Assembly: GCA_021613375.1 (NCBI GenBank) | Contig: CM038720.1 | Coordinates: 19,181,215 to 19,245,214, forward strand | Direction: 5' to 3' | Length of the DNA: 64,000 nt | Source: Megaleporinus macrocephalus | Taxonomy: Eukaryota > Chordata > Actinopteri > Characiformes > Anostomidae | Shown: piece after piece, positions 60,130 through 64,000 of the stretch | How positions within the stretch are numbered: position 1 is the stretch's first letter | Layout: the number at the start of each line of letters is the position of its first letter | The notes under the pieces: model-generated | Told to the model about the DNA's origin: nothing | What the model saw: only the letters and a program-made list of their open reading frames with translations | Databases searched by the model: none | Program-made: the position numbers and the translations under genes

Positions 60130-60670
60130 TAATGTGTTAAAAGCCTTGCATGAACTTAAAGCCGGCTTAAATAGCATTTTTTCCAACTAAACTTGCTTTG
60201 GAGAACGCTAAGCGCGCCCCTTTTAAACTTCATAATCACTTTCGCTCTGCGTCCACTCCTGGATAATGTTACTTGTGCAAAGCTTGACCAAAGCCCTCCA
60301 GCCTGCCCCACCGAGTCGCTTTCCAGACCATTAGAGATATTGCCGGGGTTGGGAACTCTGCATGTTAAATCACTTAATCAAAGGCAATGGGTCGAAAATC
60401 TTGTTTTGAGTTCTTTTATTTGTTTCGTTCCTGCAGATAAAGGCAGAGCAAGAAAAAAAAGAGCACATTACCACTTTGCCCCAATAGCACATGCATTATC
60501 TTCTAAGCAGCTGCAAAAAGCCTATCATCGGGGTTGATCCCTCTGGGTATGGGGCGACTGTTTTCACCGATCATCCATTCAAACGCCCCGCTCGTCCCAG
60601 GCCGCTTCCCGCTGTCCCTGCGCGGCCCCCATCACCCGCTCTGTCACTTCACCTCGGTGTGAATGAATAG
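60130..60670. promoter_or_regulatory. candidate conserved non-coding block
   Basis: Long unique block: AAGCCGGCTTAAATAGC, GCTAAGCGCGCCCC, CGAGTCGCTTTCCAGACC, TTAAATCACTTAATCAAAGG (NKX/TCF-like), CCTATCATCGGGG, GCGCGGCCCCCATCACC. A 114-codon plus frame is open but has no domain or splice context. Confidence 0.4.
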
Positions 60671-60787
60671 ACCCTTTTAAGCTCCAACACCTGTGTTGTA
60701 ATTCTAAAGTGTCAAACAGGTGCATAATACTGCTACCAGCTCTCCTTAATAAAGATGGTGCAGAGGTAGAGTTTCTAACAGAGTGAA

Positions 60788-60921
<134 letters not shown>

Positions 60922-61204
60922 ATGCCCAGGAGCCAGGACATTCACCATTACTGCACCACGGCTGCAGAGCTGTCTGAAACACTCTCTCCATATTAAAGTG
61001 TGCAGCCCCGCTGTCACAGTGCAGTAAACCCAGTACATACTCACCACAACCGCACATCTGATCTACGCCTGAGAGAGTGAGAAGTGTTTGCTACATCTAA
61101 AGTGTTTTGCTGTTAAAGGTACTGGTGCATTTTTTTCAGTACTGCCATTAAGTACAAGTTATTCATTTTCAGAAGAACATTAAAAACTTTTTGAAGAGCT
61201 TAGA

Positions 61205-61690
61205 TGATGATCCACGTAAATAAGAAAATCACCTGGAAGACCTGGTACACCACTGTCCCCCTCACACAAACATCACTTTTATCTTTGAGAGAGAGGAGAA
61301 CATCAAGCTCTATTCTTGTTTCAGATGTCTAAGCATCAACTGTTGTTTCTGTCCATCCGTCCACTGTGAGAAGCAACCTCAGCACTATGGGTCTGAAAGG
61401 ATGTGTAGCTGTTCAACAAGCTCCTCACTGAAAAAAGAACAAAAAACAAATAAATCAAACAAAGAAGCTGCTGGTGTTCAATGGACTGACCACACCAGAG
61501 TTAAGACATCACTGAATGTGTTTGGGGTTATTCGGATGGTGAGAAGCAGAAAATGCTAAACCAGCTTCTAAGACTGAACTTTGGAGGTATGTCTCTTTGG
61601 GGAACTGAAAATGAGACTCCAGAAAAGTATGGAAGCTGCGCTAAAGATAATATGTGAACACACTAAACACTAAAGCAGCTTATATTTGGT
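61205..61690 (+). mobile_element. internally deleted Tc1/mariner remnant, copy F
   Basis: CACCTGGAAGACCTGG, TTTGAGAGAGAGGAGAACATC, TCCGTCCACTGTGAGAAGCAA, GGGTCTGAAAGGATGTGTAG, CAATGGACTGACCACACCAG, TGTTTGGGGTTATTCGGATGG and GGAACTGAAAATGAGACTCC follow copies B and D in order. Same internal junction; non-functional. Confidence 0.75.
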
Positions 61691-61739
61691 TGTTGAGGCT
61701 TCTGAACTGTTTTTATACTGTCATAGTTGAATAAGGAGA

Positions 61740-62470
61740 GTTTAGTACGTTGAACTGACATTCCGTAAACCTCAAACACTGTTCCTCCTTCTAATACAAG
61801 TCCTGTATTTATAACAGGAAAACATAGTGAACATAGTGGATATCTACCGTTCCAGGCTATCGTTACTTTTCATTTCCTTCCCAAAGAACTGAACTGTGGT
61901 ACATGGTTAATGTCCGTTTTTAAATAAGGCTAAAGTTGCTCCCTATTCACCAGTTTCTTAACTGAACATTCTGTTCCACGTTAAATGCTACAGCATGTAC
62001 AGGCGTCAGAAAGTAACTGAAGCACCATTTAAGGTGGAACAGAAAATTCACCAACAAGCTGGCGAAAAGGAACTTCAGCTTCCACATTTTTAACAGCATC
62101 TCGAACAACTTTAATTCAAAGTCTGTGCATGTCACGCTGGACAGTTTCTCAATCTTGTTTAGCATCGAGCTTCACTCTGTGTTTAACACTAAAAAGACTG
62201 AAAAGAAAAGCAGTTCCACCTTTATTAGCATCACAACTTCAGATGTGACCTGTAAGTAGCAGCCATGCCGTGTGATTTTATTACTGGTGGCTGGTTGAAG
62301 CAGATCATCTTCAACTGAAAGTTTCACAGTGAGTAACAACTTTAATTTCCTGCTTGTTGATGTCGAGATCGAAAGCGAGTAGCTAGTATAGGTAACGTTA
62401 GCTACTAGTAAGCTCCAGATAACTAGCATAGCTAAGTTAATAGTCTGAGGACTGAACTTATTTACACAGA
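61740..62470. repeat. dispersed repeat family X, copy 2
   Basis: Longer than the 13.96-kb copy. Adds an internal inverted pair TCTGTTCCACGTTAAATG...CATTTAAGGTGGAACAGA (61970-62045) and a segment at 62190-62330. Ends GAGGACTGAACTTATTTACACAGAGG, as in copy 1. Confidence 0.6.
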
Positions 62471-62479
62471 GGTCAAACT

Positions 62480-62925
62480 TATCTTCATCTATGTTTCTTC
62501 TGTGTGATCATCGCATCTCGCTATAAACCAGCCAATCAGAGTAGAGTTCACTATTAAGGAGAAATCAGTTCGTGTCATTCTAGGACCAACTCATAGGGTG
62601 TAAATAGGTGTGTATAACTGTATCTATGCATTTTTTTACATCAACCAAATTCACATACTTTCTATGTGGAACATCAGAGAATTGAAATACTGAATAAACG
62701 CTCCAGTCTGGGGGGCTTTAAAACAGGCACACAGTCATAGACCTGAAAATGTAAACATTTAAATGAAGCTAAATCAATAAGCAGATATTTCCCAACCAGA
62801 ACTGTTGTCAATTAACTACTATGGCGATAGAAGAAGTAATAACTGTGTGTGCAGATGAAGTCCACCAATGCAGCATGTTTCACTAGGGCCACTGGATAGA
62901 GAAAGCTTGACTTACTGAAAGAGAA
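62480..62925. other. non-coding sequence, no gene seen
   Basis: CCAGCCAATCAGAG (CCAAT) at 62527-62540 may belong to repeat X. Nothing else recognised. Confidence 0.35.
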
Positions 62926-62929
62926 AAAC

Positions 62930-63570
62930 TCTTTTAATTATGAAAAGTGAAAGAGCGCTGCATCTCTGCAGAGAACTTAGACGCTAAGGCATTCGGCAGA
63001 CGCCAGATAGTCTTTGACCTCTTTAAGACTTTTGATGTAATTTCATGATTAGAAAGACTGAGAGAGAGGAGATTTGCTCGTTTTCCACCCAAACAGAGAA
63101 GCTGCTTTCTTTCAAACAGAACACCAAGCTCTCTTATCTGCTTTCTCTCATTCGTCCCACTCCCCAATCGCAAACGCCAGCCGTCCATCCTCTGAAAGCC
63201 TCAAATCTTCCACGAGAAGTGCTCAAAGTCGCTCGAGCACAAGAACAAGAGTGGCAAAAGCCGTTCTCCCTCATTTGTTATTCGAAAAAAAGCCCAAAAC
63301 ACCCCAAAAGTAAAAAAAATCCGCTGAGCCAAATCTACAAAATACCACGGCACGGATGTTTAAAAAGGAAAGTGAAATCAAATAAAACTTTAATCTTCTT
63401 ACAGAGAGCGCTAGGAAAACGGAACACCCTCCTAAATCTTTATCAGGGAATGTCTGCGTCATTACGTGTAAATCATAAAGGACGGCTCTAATGCCGTTAT
63501 CCATCTCGCGCAAATAACTTGTTTATTTGTTTTTGCTCAACTTAAATTCGGCGGAGTTTAGGGGGGCGAG
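62930..63570. promoter_or_regulatory. candidate conserved non-coding block
   Basis: Unique, CpG-retaining: CGCTAAGGCATTCGGCAGACG, CCCCAATCGCAAACGCC, AGTCGCTCGAGC, GTGTAAATCATAAAGGAC, GGGGGGCGAGCGTAAGC. A 148-codon plus frame (63045-63491) is open but shows no domain, signal peptide or codon character I trust. Confidence 0.35.
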
Positions 63571-63599
63571 CGTAAGCTGAGCCTTTCAGAGTGTGCTCA

Positions 63600-64000
63600 C
63601 TCTGGCTTTTAAAGTTTAAGAGGGGATGTGATGATGGCAGACAGATAAAAAAAATTAATTTGATATATATTTTGGTAAGACGATTACCCACTGGGAGTAA
63701 AGTCGCAGGCATCTGCCAAGCTGTTTGGCTCATTAGGGGAAGTTAGTGCACTTCTCTAATTGAGGGCTAAGTTCACAACATGGCCTCCTTTGTCACTCTT
63801 GGGTTTTGTGTGAATGGTCCCTCAGAAATTATTTTCTTTTTCTCTGTTTGTCTTTTTTACATATCTAATAACTGATCAATCACAAGGAATCACTGATATT
63901 AGGAACTTGCATATTTTCTCATGTAAGGAATCAGGCTGACAGCCTGGCTGTTTAAAGGCAGCATTAATCTCCTCTGCGGGTAAAGGAAGGAGGAAGTGCA
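63600..64000. promoter_or_regulatory. candidate conserved non-coding block (runs off the edge)
   Basis: GATAAAAAAAATTAATTTG, GGTAAGACGATTACCC, GGCTCATTAGGGG, CTAATTGAGGGC and GGCAGCATTAATCTCC recall homeodomain-rich enhancer sequence. Truncated by the window end. Confidence 0.3.

Noticed and set aside
60193..60537. 114-codon plus-strand ORF
   Set aside because: No domain; lies in a block whose motifs look regulatory.
63045..63491. 148-codon plus-strand ORF
   Set aside because: No recognisable domain, unusual Lys/Ser composition, no splice or promoter context.

Overview
This is a vertebrate nuclear window, almost certainly from a teleost fish. It is AT-rich, has no run of long ORFs, and carries dinucleotide and trinucleotide microsatellites, decayed Tc1/mariner, LINE and MITE-like repeats, and many mid-GC islands rich in homeodomain-type motifs. 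The repeat mix (TACTGTAAA-rich repeat, GGTTCT/AAGAACC MITE-like family, TTGCTAGGG repeat, Tc1 remnants) resembles ostariophysan fish such as characins or catfish. That placement is inference; no gene here fixes the species.

Protein-coding content is minimal. The best candidate is a short 3'-terminal coding exon on the minus strand (52405-52509): splice acceptor, 34 codons of charged helical sequence, stop, then about 450 bases of 3'UTR to an AATAAA at 51955-51960. If real, a minus-strand gene ends here and the sequence to its right (52.5-64 kb) is its intron or upstream region. A weak candidate 5' exon with a consensus donor lies at 1793-2060, also minus strand. Every long ORF otherwise seen is a low-complexity translation, a transposon remnant or chance.

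Layout. 0-2.1 kb: CpG-containing, promoter-like sequence. 2.1-15 kb: AT-rich, with repeats, two Tc1 copies and one Tc1 fragment, and a broken THAP domain. 15.4-16.9 kb: a CT tract followed by a 20-copy, 65-bp minisatellite. 17.3-28 kb: alternating candidate conserved non-coding blocks, an L2/Rex-like RT relic and GA/CT tracts. 28-37 kb: a 42-base perfect inverted repeat, a LINE ORF1 esterase relic, GGTTCT repeats, two G-quadruplex-prone tracts on opposite strands and a CpG-rich island. 37-47 kb: candidate non-coding blocks and a 1.8-kb broken non-LTR retrotransposon. 47-52 kb: MITE-like repeats, (CAA)n/(TAA)n and AT-rich sequence. 52.4-64 kb: the candidate terminal exon and the densest set of conserved-looking non-coding blocks. 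These include a 24-bp-arm hairpin at 57.0-57.1 kb and an inverted duplication at 57.7/58.3 kb.

The overall picture is intergenic or intronic regulatory landscape around an unidentified gene, of the kind seen near developmental regulators. Conservation was not measured: 'candidate conserved non-coding' rests on base composition, motif content and lack of repeat character, and needs alignment to other fish.
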